From positions 1 to 52,045 of the forward strand of contig JANWVV010000033.1 of the NCBI GenBank assembly GCA_025055795.1: a DNA stretch of 52,045 nucleotides, in the 5' to 3' direction. How positions within the stretch are numbered: position 1 is the first letter of the stretch; each line of letters starts with the position of its first letter. Of this stretch, positions 26,266 through 34,514 are shown in pieces. The notes under the pieces are model-generated. The model made no database searches. It was not told the origin of the DNA and saw nothing but the letters and a program-made list of their open reading frames with translations. The DNA is from Gemmataceae bacterium. GTDB taxonomy: Bacteria; Planctomycetota; Planctomycetia; Gemmatales; Gemmataceae. The position numbers were made by a program, and so were the translations under genes.

Positions 26266-26595
26266 ATGGCCAGTCCGAATGTAGTCGAGCTGAACGAACG
26301 GAACTGGAACGAGCACGTGGGCGGCAACTCCCTGGTGGTCGTGGACTTTTGGGCGCCCTGGTGTGGGCCGTGCCGGGCTTTGTCCCCCATCATCGACCGC
26401 TTGGCAGATCGCTACGCCGGCAAGGTCAAAGTGGGCAAGTTGAATGTCGATGAAAACCCCAACCTGGCCACCAAATACGAAGTGATGACCATTCCTCGCA
26501 TCATGTTCTTCAAGGGCAGTGACCGCCCAGTGCACCAAGAAGTAGGGCTGGTGCCAGAAGACCACCTTGCCCGCTTGATTGAACAATTCAAGTAA
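26266..26595 (+). CDS. trxA: Thioredoxin
   Basis: A 109-residue cytoplasmic thioredoxin with redox centre WCGPC (Cys33 and Cys36), the preceding VVDFWAPW strand and the cis-proline loop TIPR, where Thr is more usual than Arg. It reduces disulfides for enzymes such as ribonucleotide reductase. The ATG at 26266 follows GAGG by about 8 nt; an in-frame upstream ATG (26224) lies inside the leader hairpin and would add a nonconserved 14-residue extension. Confidence 0.95.
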   Translation: MASPNVVELNERNWNEHVGGNSLVVVDFWAPWCGPCRALSPIIDRLADRYAGKVKVGKLNVDENPNLATKYEVMTIPRIMFFKGSDRPVHQEVGLVPEDHLARLIEQFK

Positions 26596-27255
26596 AGGGC
26601 ACGTTGAACAAACAGAGGTCTGTCTATACCACTAAACCCGCGACTTTCTAGCGGCTGTTTTCCCGACAATTGCAGCCGGGGCCCTTTATGCATCTGCCTT
26701 TGTCCAGAATGGATGAGAAGTGGCTGCATAGATCAGTTTGCTAGTGATTTTTCTGCAAATGTCAACGTTATTTAAAAACGGATTTGAGCCAATGGCAGCT
26801 GCGATCACCTTTTTGTGATTCGATGTGAAACTTGGCCCTACCTAACGGTTATCCCCTCCGTCCTCCTCTAAAAGTGGAAAGCCCTTTCAAGTCTCGTATT
26901 CCTAATATGAGGCGGTTGGCGATGCAAAATGGTAAGCCCATGTTTTTGCTGATGCCTACCATCGGCCGTCGGTGTGGATGCTGAGGTGTCCTGATAGGGT
27001 CCGATCAGCAGTAGGATTAGGCCAGAAGTAGTCATTGGCTGTGCACTCTCGTAGCACTTCATGACCGAGGGCCACTTCGACTATATTGGGACAGGAGTGG
27101 CAAGGTAAAATTTGAAGAGAACTTTGGCCTTGCTTGGGAGGCAGGCACTCAGAGCCGCGCCGAAGGTGCGGTATGGGGCTTGGTTATTTCGGATCGAACC
27201 GTAAGAGCTTTTGTTCCTTGGACGGCCCATGCGGAAATTCACGGGAGGGGCCGAA
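26596..27255. other. Intergenic region between trxA and ppk1
   Basis: About 660 nt without a supportable gene. It contains a small ATCAC/GTGAT hairpin (26804-26819) and A+T-rich stretches. Frames on either strand lack ribosome binding sites and family resemblance. The ppk1 promoter must be in its last part. Confidence 0.45.
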
Positions 27256-29688
27256 ATGCATGCGTCAGGTCACTCAGCCAGTTCGATTGCATCGCTGAAC
27301 ACGTCGACTGGGGCGAGCACGTCCTCGGCAGCGACGTCGGCGTTTACCCCCGCATCCTCGAACGCGGGGAATAGCACTGTGGCCACTATGGTATCACCGG
27401 CAACTGCTGCTAGCGTTTCGCTGGATGATCCCAGCCTGTACATCAACAGGGATCTAAGCTGGCTGGAGTTTAATCGACGCGTGCTAGAGGAGGCCCAGGA
27501 TCCCAGCGTGCCAATGCTGGAACGCTTGAAGTTTCTAGCCATTTTCAGTTCGAATCTGGATGAATTTTTCATGGTGCGTGTAGGGAACACGCAGCAGAAG
27601 GTGCAATCGCGGATTCCAACTGGCAGCGGTGCGGATCAGATGCCGCCGGCCGTCCAATTGGAACAGATTCGCCAGCGGGTGCGCGAATTGGTGGCCGAGC
27701 AGTATCGTTGCCTGCACGAGGAAGTCCTGCCTGTGTTACGGGAGCGTGGGATTGTCATCCGTACGGCTGCCGAGCTGAACGACGATGAACGGCGGTACGT
27801 TCAGGACTTGTTCCGCCGGGAGATTTTCCCGATTCTGACCCCGCTAGCTACCGACCCGGCCCATCCCTTCCCCCATCTGCTTAATAAATCACTTAATCTG
27901 GCCGTGACGCTTCGTCGCCCCGGCGAGTTGGAAACCCTCTATGCTTTGGTTCAGGTGCCGAGTGTACTGCCACGGTTTGTCGAACTGCCAGCAAGCAAGC
28001 CAACGGTGGAAAGCAGCAAAGATTCGCGTCTGGTTGGTTCCGAGAGCCTGGTGCGTCGGGCCGAGATGAATGGAGAGGTCACCCCGGCTGTTCTGGCATC
28101 GGCATATGCAGCAGCGTCGGGGGTCAGCGGCTCTGTCTATGCATTTGTGCCGCTGGAAGAAATCATCCGCTTGCACTTACAGGACTTGTTTCCGGGCATG
28201 GAGTTGATCCGGGCCGTGGCCTTTCGGGTTACCCGTGATAGCGAGTACGAACTGGACGACGAAGTGGACGACCTCCTCGAGGAAATCGAGGCCCATGTCA
28301 AGGCTCGGCGTCGGGGCCAGCCGGTTCGGCTGGAAATCGAAGCAGAAGCTCCGCCAGAGTTGGTCCAATTCCTGGCTGATGGCCTCAAACTCCCGTTGGC
28401 CGACGTTTATCTGATTCCCGGCATGCTGGATCTGACCGGTCTGTTCCAGGTGTACAACGTACCTGGCTATGCCGACCTGCGGGATCCTCCCTTTGTGCCG
28501 GCGAGCGTGCCCGCTTTCACCCAAGCGGCAACGCCTTGGGCGGCAATCCGGGCACGCGACATCCTGTTGTTCCACCCCTACGAATCTTTCAGCCCGGTGG
28601 TGGATTTCATCGAAGCAGCGGCCGTAGACGAACGAGTGCTGGCGATCAAGCAAACCCTGTATCGGACGTCGAGCGACTCCCCGATTGTGCGAGCATTACA
28701 ACGAGCGGCTGATCGGGGTAAACAGGTAACGGCCGTCATTGAACTGAAGGCCCGGCTGGACGAGGAGCGTAACATTCTCTGGGCCCGGGAGCTGGAAAAG
28801 GCTGGTGTTCACGTGGTCTTCGGCTTTGTCGGCCTGAAAACGCACTGCAAGGTGGCCCTGGTCGTACGCCGCGACGAAGACAACGTCATTCGCCGCTATG
28901 TGCACCTCTCCACAGGCAATTACAATCCGCACACTGCCCGCATTTATACCGACCTGGGATTGTTCACGTGCAATCCCGACTTTGCCGAAGACGTGTCGGC
29001 GTTGTTCAACTATCTGACAGGCTACGCCGCCTTGCCGCAGTGGCGAAAATTGATTGTGGCCCCGGCCCGGTTGCAGCAATTCATCCTTGACCGCATTGAG
29101 CGTGAAACGACCCATCATCGCAGTGGCAAACCAGCTCGGATCCTGCTGAAAGTGAATGGCATTCTGGAACCAAGTGTGGTCAAAGCCTTGTATCGGGCTA
29201 GCCAGGCTGGTGTACCGATTGACATCGCATGTCGTGGTATCTGCTCGCTCCGGCCAGGCATTCCGGGTATTAGTGAGACTATCCGTGTCATCTCGATCGT
29301 TGACCGCTTCCTGGAACACAGCCGCATCTTCTATTTCGAAAATGCGGGCAGTCCCGAGGTGTACGTCGGCAGTGCCGATCTGATGGATCGTAACCTCATT
29401 CGACGCGTGGAGGTGGTTTTTCCCATCGAGCAACCGGACCTGAAGCAGCGGGTGATTGACATTTTGACGATCACGTTGGCCGATAACGTCAAGGCCCGTC
29501 AGCTGATGCCGGACGGTACCTATCGGCGTCTTAGTCCGGCGGCGGGTCAGCCCGCGGTACGCTCCCAGTTCCGGTTTCTGGAACTGTACAGCGAGGCGGG
29601 GAACCGTCCGCAAGCGGAAATGAGCCGGGATACCGCCCCACGGGTTGCCCGTCGGCGCGGACGGGACAAATCGCGACGTACCACTTGA
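27256..29688 (+). CDS. ppk1: Polyphosphate kinase 1
   Basis: Makes long-chain polyphosphate from ATP, and the reverse. The protein has 810 residues from the ATG at 27256 (GGGAGGGG 5 nt upstream). The core starts with INRDLSWLEFNRRVLEEA and continues with FSSNLDEFFMVR. The autophosphorylated His is His530 in GLKTHCKVAL, followed by HLSTGNYNPHTARIYTDLGLFT and the C-terminal phospholipase-D-like part (CRGICSLRPGI, SADLMDRNL). It carries a Ser/Thr/Ala-rich extension of about 55 residues before the core that is not part of the usual enzyme, and a strongly basic tail. Confidence 0.97.
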   Translation: MHASGHSASSIASLNTSTGASTSSAATSAFTPASSNAGNSTVATMVSPATAASVSLDDPSLYINRDLSWLEFNRRVLEEAQDPSVPMLERLKFLAIFSSNLDEFFMVRVGNTQQKVQSRIPTGSGADQMPPAVQLEQIRQRVRELVAEQYRCLHEEVLPVLRERGIVIRTAAELNDDERRYVQDLFRREIFPILTPLATDPAHPFPHLLNKSLNLAVTLRRPGELETLYALVQVPSVLPRFVELPASKPTVESSKDSRLVGSESLVRRAEMNGEVTPAVLASAYAAASGVSGSVYAFVPLEEIIRLHLQDLFPGMELIRAVAFRVTRDSEYELDDEVDDLLEEIEAHVKARRRGQPVRLEIEAEAPPELVQFLADGLKLPLADVYLIPGMLDLTGLFQVYNVPGYADLRDPPFVPASVPAFTQAATPWAAIRARDILLFHPYESFSPVVDFIEAAAVDERVLAIKQTLYRTSSDSPIVRALQRAADRGKQVTAVIELKARLDEERNILWARELEKAGVHVVFGFVGLKTHCKVALVVRRDEDNVIRRYVHLSTGNYNPHTARIYTDLGLFTCNPDFAEDVSALFNYLTGYAALPQWRKLIVAPARLQQFILDRIERETTHHRSGKPARILLKVNGILEPSVVKALYRASQAGVPIDIACRGICSLRPGIPGISETIRVISIVDRFLEHSRIFYFENAGSPEVYVGSADLMDRNLIRRVEVVFPIEQPDLKQRVIDILTITLADNVKARQLMPDGTYRRLSPAAGQPAVRSQFRFLELYSEAGNRPQAEMSRDTAPRVARRRGRDKSRRTT

Positions 29689-29757
29689 ATCGCTTGACCA
29701 GTCCAGCTCCTGCCGTCGCCGCTACTTTGACTTGAAAAGTCTATCTATCGCACAGTT

Positions 29758-31143
29758 TCAGATCAATTCGCGGATAGGGGTCGGATCGTCCAGAATCGGG
29801 ATGGGCCGGCCGGTGTGGTCCTTGAACGTCAGCGAGGGATCGATACCCAGATGGTGATAGATCGTGGCGTGGAGTTGCTGTGGCGTGACGGCTCGCTGTA
29901 CCGGGTGTTCTCCCCGGGCGTTGGTTGCACCGACCACCACACCGCCGGGTATTCCTCCACCGGCCAGCAGTACTGAAATGGCCTGACCCCAGTGGTCCCG
30001 CCCAGGGACCGGATCGTTAGGTAACCCTTTGTTGATGCGGGGTGTCCGGCCGAACTCTCCCATGACGATCACCAGCACCTGGGATAACAGGCCGCGAGTC
30101 TCCAGGTCGTCCAGAAGGGCGCTGACGGCACGGTCCACTACAGGCACTTTGGTGCCATGACCCCGCTGGAGCGAGCTGTGGTCGTCCCAATGCGGCATGT
30201 CGACGGTGACGAAGCGTACCCCGGCTTCCACCAGGCGTCGGGCCATCAGCGTGTATCGACCCCAGGCGTTGGCACCGTAGCGTTCGGCCAGACGAACAGG
30301 CTCTTTGTCAATGTCAAAAGCGGTGCGAGCGGCACTCCCCAAGATCAGGTCTAATGCCTGCTGCTGGAACTGGTCCATCGCCTGCATGACGCCGGACTGA
30401 TCTATGTCGCGGCGGAGGGTGTCGAAGGTGCGTAGCAAGCCGCCTCGTTCTTCGACTATGGTTTGGGCGTCGCCTGCTGCGGTCAGGTGTCGCAGCCACT
30501 GGGGTGAGCGGATCGGACGGGTATCCGTGGCACCCAGGTACTTGTTGTCACGATCCACGTCGAAGGGTCCGTAGGCACCGCCCAGGTAGGCCGGTCCCAT
30601 GTAGCCGGGGAACAAATACACGGTCTCGGCTGAGGGCAGACCCACGTATGGAGGCAAACCAGCTCGCCGCGATCCCTGAATCCGGGCTACATAGGAACCG
30701 ATCGAGGGATACTTCTGGGGCAGATTAACACTGGTTGAGCCGAAGCGGCCGGTGGTCATCCAGTGTGCAGCAGCAAAGTGGTCGCCGTTGTCATGATGCA
30801 GGGATCGCAGCAGGGCCACTTGGCGGATACGCTGGGCGACACCGGGCATCAACTCACTGACACAAACCCCGGGAATGGACGTTTTGCAAACACCGAAAGG
30901 TCCCCGGTATTCCTCGGGTGCTTCCGGCTTGGGGTCGAATGTTTCCAGATGGCTGGGGCCACCATCCAACCAGATGAGAATGACGGATTTTTCCCCACTG
31001 CCGGTAGTTGGCTGAGCGGCCTGGAGCCGGAAAAAGTCGCTCAAAGTCAAACCGGTCAGACCGAGCAGACCGGCCTTCAGAGCGGTACGACGCGTCACGC
31101 CCAAACAATTAACCCCAGCGCTTCCAGATTGCACTACCAGCAT
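29758..31143 (-). CDS. Tat-exported DUF1501 protein
   Basis: A 461-residue DUF1501 protein, a family abundant in planctomycetes with a sulfatase/alkaline-phosphatase-like fold. The N-terminus carries a twin-arginine signal (TRRTALKAGLLGLTGLTLSDFF). The family features ILIWLDGGPSHLETFDPKPEAP, LLRSLHHDNGDHFAAAHWMTTG, VDMPHWDDHS and VMGEFGRTPRIN are all present; His and Asp residues in these probably bind metal. AGGAG lies 9 nt before the ATG. In many planctomycetes DUF1501 genes sit beside DUF1549/DUF1553 partners, but none is present here. The substrate is unknown. Confidence 0.93.
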   Translation of the reverse strand: MLVVQSGSAGVNCLGVTRRTALKAGLLGLTGLTLSDFFRLQAAQPTTGSGEKSVILIWLDGGPSHLETFDPKPEAPEEYRGPFGVCKTSIPGVCVSELMPGVAQRIRQVALLRSLHHDNGDHFAAAHWMTTGRFGSTSVNLPQKYPSIGSYVARIQGSRRAGLPPYVGLPSAETVYLFPGYMGPAYLGGAYGPFDVDRDNKYLGATDTRPIRSPQWLRHLTAAGDAQTIVEERGGLLRTFDTLRRDIDQSGVMQAMDQFQQQALDLILGSAARTAFDIDKEPVRLAERYGANAWGRYTLMARRLVEAGVRFVTVDMPHWDDHSSLQRGHGTKVPVVDRAVSALLDDLETRGLLSQVLVIVMGEFGRTPRINKGLPNDPVPGRDHWGQAISVLLAGGGIPGGVVVGATNARGEHPVQRAVTPQQLHATIYHHLGIDPSLTFKDHTGRPIPILDDPTPIRELI

Positions 31144-31394
31144 GAAAGCAGACTCCTGAAGCGATTTAAACCAGGCAGGTTGGAATGGTTCTATTCAGGC
31201 AGGCATTGACAGTTTACCATTTTTGGTAGTGCTTTGGAAGGGAAAAACTGCCGTCCCGCCTGCGCTTTTGGATTAACCAGACCTGAGGTGTGATGATTCT
31301 GACCGGGGTCGACCTTCATTACCCAGGCAAAGGGAACTTGGCATCAAGTGAGGGGTCCATCGCGTCGTGGTAGTAGGCGCTAAGACAGGCGTTG

Positions 31395-32543
31395 TTACCG
31401 GCCGAAGAGCCGGGCCCAGAAGCTACGCTTTTTGGGCGGCGGTGTCGTAGAGCCGTGGGCTTCCACCGGCGGCGGAGGAGTGATGCCCAACGATAACCAT
31501 TGGGCCAGCGGCAGCCAGGCCTGCATGGCTACAAGTACCTCCTTGGCGGAGGGGTAGCGGGCATGGGGATCCTTGGCCCCCATCTTTTGCACAATCGCAT
31601 CAATTTCCAAGGGCACGTCCGGCCGCTTCAAGCGGGGGGATGGGACCCCACGGATCTGTCGTTCGGCCATCATTTCGGGCGCCAGGCCGGGAAAGGGAAC
31701 TTCTCCGGTCAGTAAATAGTAGAAGGTGGACCCCAGGCTGTAAACGTCGCTACGGGCATCGATGTCGCACCCCCAGGCCTGTTCCGGGGCGATGTGGGCG
31801 ATTTCCTCTGCATATTCCTTGGTATTAATCCGGCGGGTGACGCGGGCCCAGGGATTTTCCAGCATGTGGGTCAGGCCCAAGTCAAGCAGTTTGACCCGTC
31901 CGTCGGGTAACAAGGCAATGTTGGCCGGCTTGATGTCCCGATGGACCAGCCCCAGTTGATGGGCGGCATAGAGACCGACAGCGGCTTGGGCGACGATCTG
32001 AGCGGCATTGTGCGGCGGGAGGGGGCCTTTTTCCGTTACGAAACGATCTAAGGTTGTCCCCGGCACATGCTCAGTGACAACAAAGTGCGTGCCCTGCCAA
32101 TGGCCGATGTCGAGGACGCGGGCAATGTTGGGGTGCGTTACTTGGGCGGCCGCCCGCACTTCACGCAAAAATTCTCGCAATATTGTTGGGTCCGAAGCCC
32201 GATCCGTCGGTAAAACTTTGAGCGCCACTGGTTGACGCCGCTGCGTGTCTTCGGCCAGGAAAACCATGCCGACACGGTCCTGACGGATGCCGTCAAGTAT
32301 CTTGTATTGTCCCAGGATGAATCCCCGCGTCCGGCCATTGAGCAACTGCATGGCCTGGAACTTGGTCAACAGCTTTTTCCGGACCAGATGCGTCGCCAGT
32401 TGCAGAGGGGGCAATTTCGCCGGGTCCACACCCAGCTCTGCCAGTACGGGCAGCAGATCATCGGGCCTTAACAGACCACTGCGGAGGATCATTTGTACAA
32501 AGGGAGCATTCAAAGGGCTCGGTAGGCGGGTACTGGTAGGCAC
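31395..32543 (-). CDS. Ser/Thr kinase with degraded glycine loop
   Basis: A 382-residue Hanks-type kinase. The first 75 residues are a helical module also found in the kinase gene at the window end (LVRKKLLTKFQAMQLLNG, GQYKI). In the kinase domain the glycine-rich loop reads GIRQDRVGMVF, having lost two of three glycines, but the VALK lysine, HRDIKPAN catalytic loop, DLG (for DFG) and APEQAWG motif remain. ATP binding may therefore be weakened without the fold being lost. There is no transmembrane segment; the tail (KKRSFWARLFGR) is a basic amphipathic stretch that could touch membranes. A single-gene unit; targets are unknown. Confidence 0.92.
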   Translation of the reverse strand: MPTSTRLPSPLNAPFVQMILRSGLLRPDDLLPVLAELGVDPAKLPPLQLATHLVRKKLLTKFQAMQLLNGRTRGFILGQYKILDGIRQDRVGMVFLAEDTQRRQPVALKVLPTDRASDPTILREFLREVRAAAQVTHPNIARVLDIGHWQGTHFVVTEHVPGTTLDRFVTEKGPLPPHNAAQIVAQAAVGLYAAHQLGLVHRDIKPANIALLPDGRVKLLDLGLTHMLENPWARVTRRINTKEYAEEIAHIAPEQAWGCDIDARSDVYSLGSTFYYLLTGEVPFPGLAPEMMAERQIRGVPSPRLKRPDVPLEIDAIVQKMGAKDPHARYPSAKEVLVAMQAWLPLAQWLSLGITPPPPVEAHGSTTPPPKKRSFWARLFGR

Positions 32544-33095
32544 GGGCGATGACCTCCGACGCTATCCTGTAGGGCACTCACCTAAACTCTTATTCAAAAA
32601 TGGCTTGGACAATCTCTGGGTTAGCAAATCTAAAAGACTCTCCTCACAAACATAGTTCACGTTTACATCTCAATTCGTAAACAATTGCCATTTTCTTGCT
32701 TTTTGTCGCGATTGCCGGATCTTCTGACAGTTGTTTCTTCAGTTTTATCTCAAAAAATAGCCTGATTTTTATATTTGTTGAAATTTTTGGTATTGGGGCA
32801 CGAAAATTTAATCTGATTGCTTGCTTGCTTCTCATATATATGATCAGCCTTTGAGTAAGCATGATGGACATAACATGAATGCTCGTAAAAGGTGGTAGCG
32901 GAGCGGAGAAAAAATGATCGCTCACCCCAATGTGATTGCACTGAACAAATTGACGGGCCATTTGTGCATTTAACTCATTGGTGGTCCTGTTCATATGCAG
33001 GATCGATAAAACGAAGGCGTGTCGATTATGGCGATCCTGATTGAAGAGTGTGATAAGCCAACATCAGGTGTGACTAGTGGCCTCAGGGAGCAATT
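32544..33095. other. A+T-rich intergenic island
   Basis: About 550 nt between divergent genes, with a strikingly A+T-rich core (about 32640-33000) in an otherwise GC-rich window. A 116-codon minus-strand frame (32644-32994) lies in it, but its composition and lack of a ribosome binding site argue against a gene. It could be a promoter region, a silenced relic or a site of chromosome-protein binding. Confidence 0.5.
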
Positions 33096-34118
33096 ATGAT
33101 CGGCGAACAATGGAATCGACGGCAATGGTTGGGGGTATTGTCTGGGGTAGCTCTAAGTAGCACACCAGCGTGGGTTCATGCTAGTGAGGAACAACTGCCT
33201 TCGGCTCCCCTTCCGCGAGCGGTACCCCGCTTCCGCTATTGTCTGAATACCAGTACTGTGCGGGATGCCCAAGGTCGATCGCGACCTTTAACGGAATTAA
33301 TTGACATAGCTCGGAAAGCCGGTTACGAAGCCCTCGAGCCTTGGACCCACGAAGTCGAAGCGTATCTGCAGGCAGGTGGTACTCTGCGGGAGCTGCGACA
33401 TCGGCTAGAAGATGCAGGGCTGCAAGTCCCCGATCTGATTGGTTTTGCCGAGTGGATTGTCGCTGATCCGGAGCGACGGCGTAAAGGATTGGAACAGGCA
33501 AAACGGTACATGGAATGGGCTGCGCAGCTAGGGTGTCCGCACCTGGCCGCGCCGCCCGTCGGGGCGACGGGCGGGACTAGCCCTCGGGATGATCCCCGAC
33601 GCTCCGAGCCGGTTACTGACCTGCTTGCTGCCGCTGAACGCTATCAGGCCCTTGTCGAGTTGGGTCGCTCCTGCGGCGTGGTACCACTTATCGAAATCTG
33701 GGGCTTCTCCCGCACCCTGAGCCGCCTCGGCGAAGCCCTGTTCATCGCCGCCGAATCGCGCCAACCCCACGCGGCCATACTGCCCGACGTTTACCACCTT
33801 TACAAAGGAGGGTCCGACTTCGCCGGTCTGCACCTGGTTGCACCGGTGGCTATCGGCATTTTCCACATCAACGATTATCCCAACATTCCCCGGCATCAAA
33901 TCACTGACGCCGACCGGGTTTTCCCCGGTGATGGTACGGCCCCCCTGCCACAGATCCTACACACGCTACACCTGCGAGGTTATACCGGTTATCTCTCTCT
34001 AGAGCTGTTCAACCGTGCCTACTGGAAGCAGGACCCCCTGAGTGTCGCCAGGACTGGTTTACGCAAAATGCAGACAATAACCGCCGCGGCCGTCACGGCC
34101 GCCCAGTCGGATCGCTAG
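33096..34118 (+). CDS. Exported sugar isomerase/epimerase-like TIM barrel
   Basis: A 340-residue xylose-isomerase-like TIM-barrel protein with a twin-arginine-type signal (NRRQWLGVLSGVALSSTPAWVHA). Likely metal ligands follow the family order: Glu in PLIEIWG, Asp in LPDVYH, His in IFHIND and Glu in LSLELFN. Members act as ketose 3-epimerases, hydroxypyruvate isomerases or inositol catabolism enzymes; periplasmic export is common for planctomycete members. GGGAG lies about 6 nt before the ATG. It is isolated between A+T-rich spacers, so context gives no substrate. Confidence 0.88.
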   Translation: MIGEQWNRRQWLGVLSGVALSSTPAWVHASEEQLPSAPLPRAVPRFRYCLNTSTVRDAQGRSRPLTELIDIARKAGYEALEPWTHEVEAYLQAGGTLRELRHRLEDAGLQVPDLIGFAEWIVADPERRRKGLEQAKRYMEWAAQLGCPHLAAPPVGATGGTSPRDDPRRSEPVTDLLAAAERYQALVELGRSCGVVPLIEIWGFSRTLSRLGEALFIAAESRQPHAAILPDVYHLYKGGSDFAGLHLVAPVAIGIFHINDYPNIPRHQITDADRVFPGDGTAPLPQILHTLHLRGYTGYLSLELFNRAYWKQDPLSVARTGLRKMQTITAAAVTAAQSDR

Positions 34119-34514
34119 TCATTTTGACCTGTCAGGTTACAAGCAATTCATGTCAACTGTGAAAAAATGAACATATCACTTGACCCGCGATGAATTTCGA
34201 TAAAAAATATCACAGATGTACTAAATATCATAGAAAGCAACTACCAGTGTGTCCTTAGCCTAGCATGGTGAGGTGAGGCCAATGACAAAAAAGCAGCAAC
34301 AAATGGCAGACTTGGCCTTTGATCCGACGACGCGGAAAATTGGGATGCTGTTCAGTTGATCCAGGGAGATAGTGCTGAGGAGAAAAATGCGGATTGCCCG
34401 AAGCGTGTCAGGATCCAGTGGGCGGTACACGGCGGGAAAAATCCGGCTGGGGGGCACTAGCTGTTAGCGGGCAAGGGCTAAGCCGAGACGAGTGGCCGGG
34501 GTGTAAGGAGACGG
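34119..34514. other. Intergenic region, possible 25-codon ORF
   Basis: The first half is A+T-rich. At 34282-34359 an ATG preceded by GTGAGG opens a 25-codon frame (MTKKQQQMADLAF...) ending in TGA. It is too short to support as a gene. The region separates the TIM-barrel gene from the convergent pyruvate carboxylase gene; no terminator is evident. Confidence 0.35.

Noticed and set aside
32644..32994. 116-codon minus-strand frame in the A+T-rich island
   Set aside because: Amino acid composition follows the local base composition, and no ribosome binding site precedes the start.
34282..34359. 25-codon frame beginning MTKKQQQ with a purine-rich stretch upstream
   Set aside because: Too short to distinguish from chance and without conservation data; noted only in the intergenic entry.
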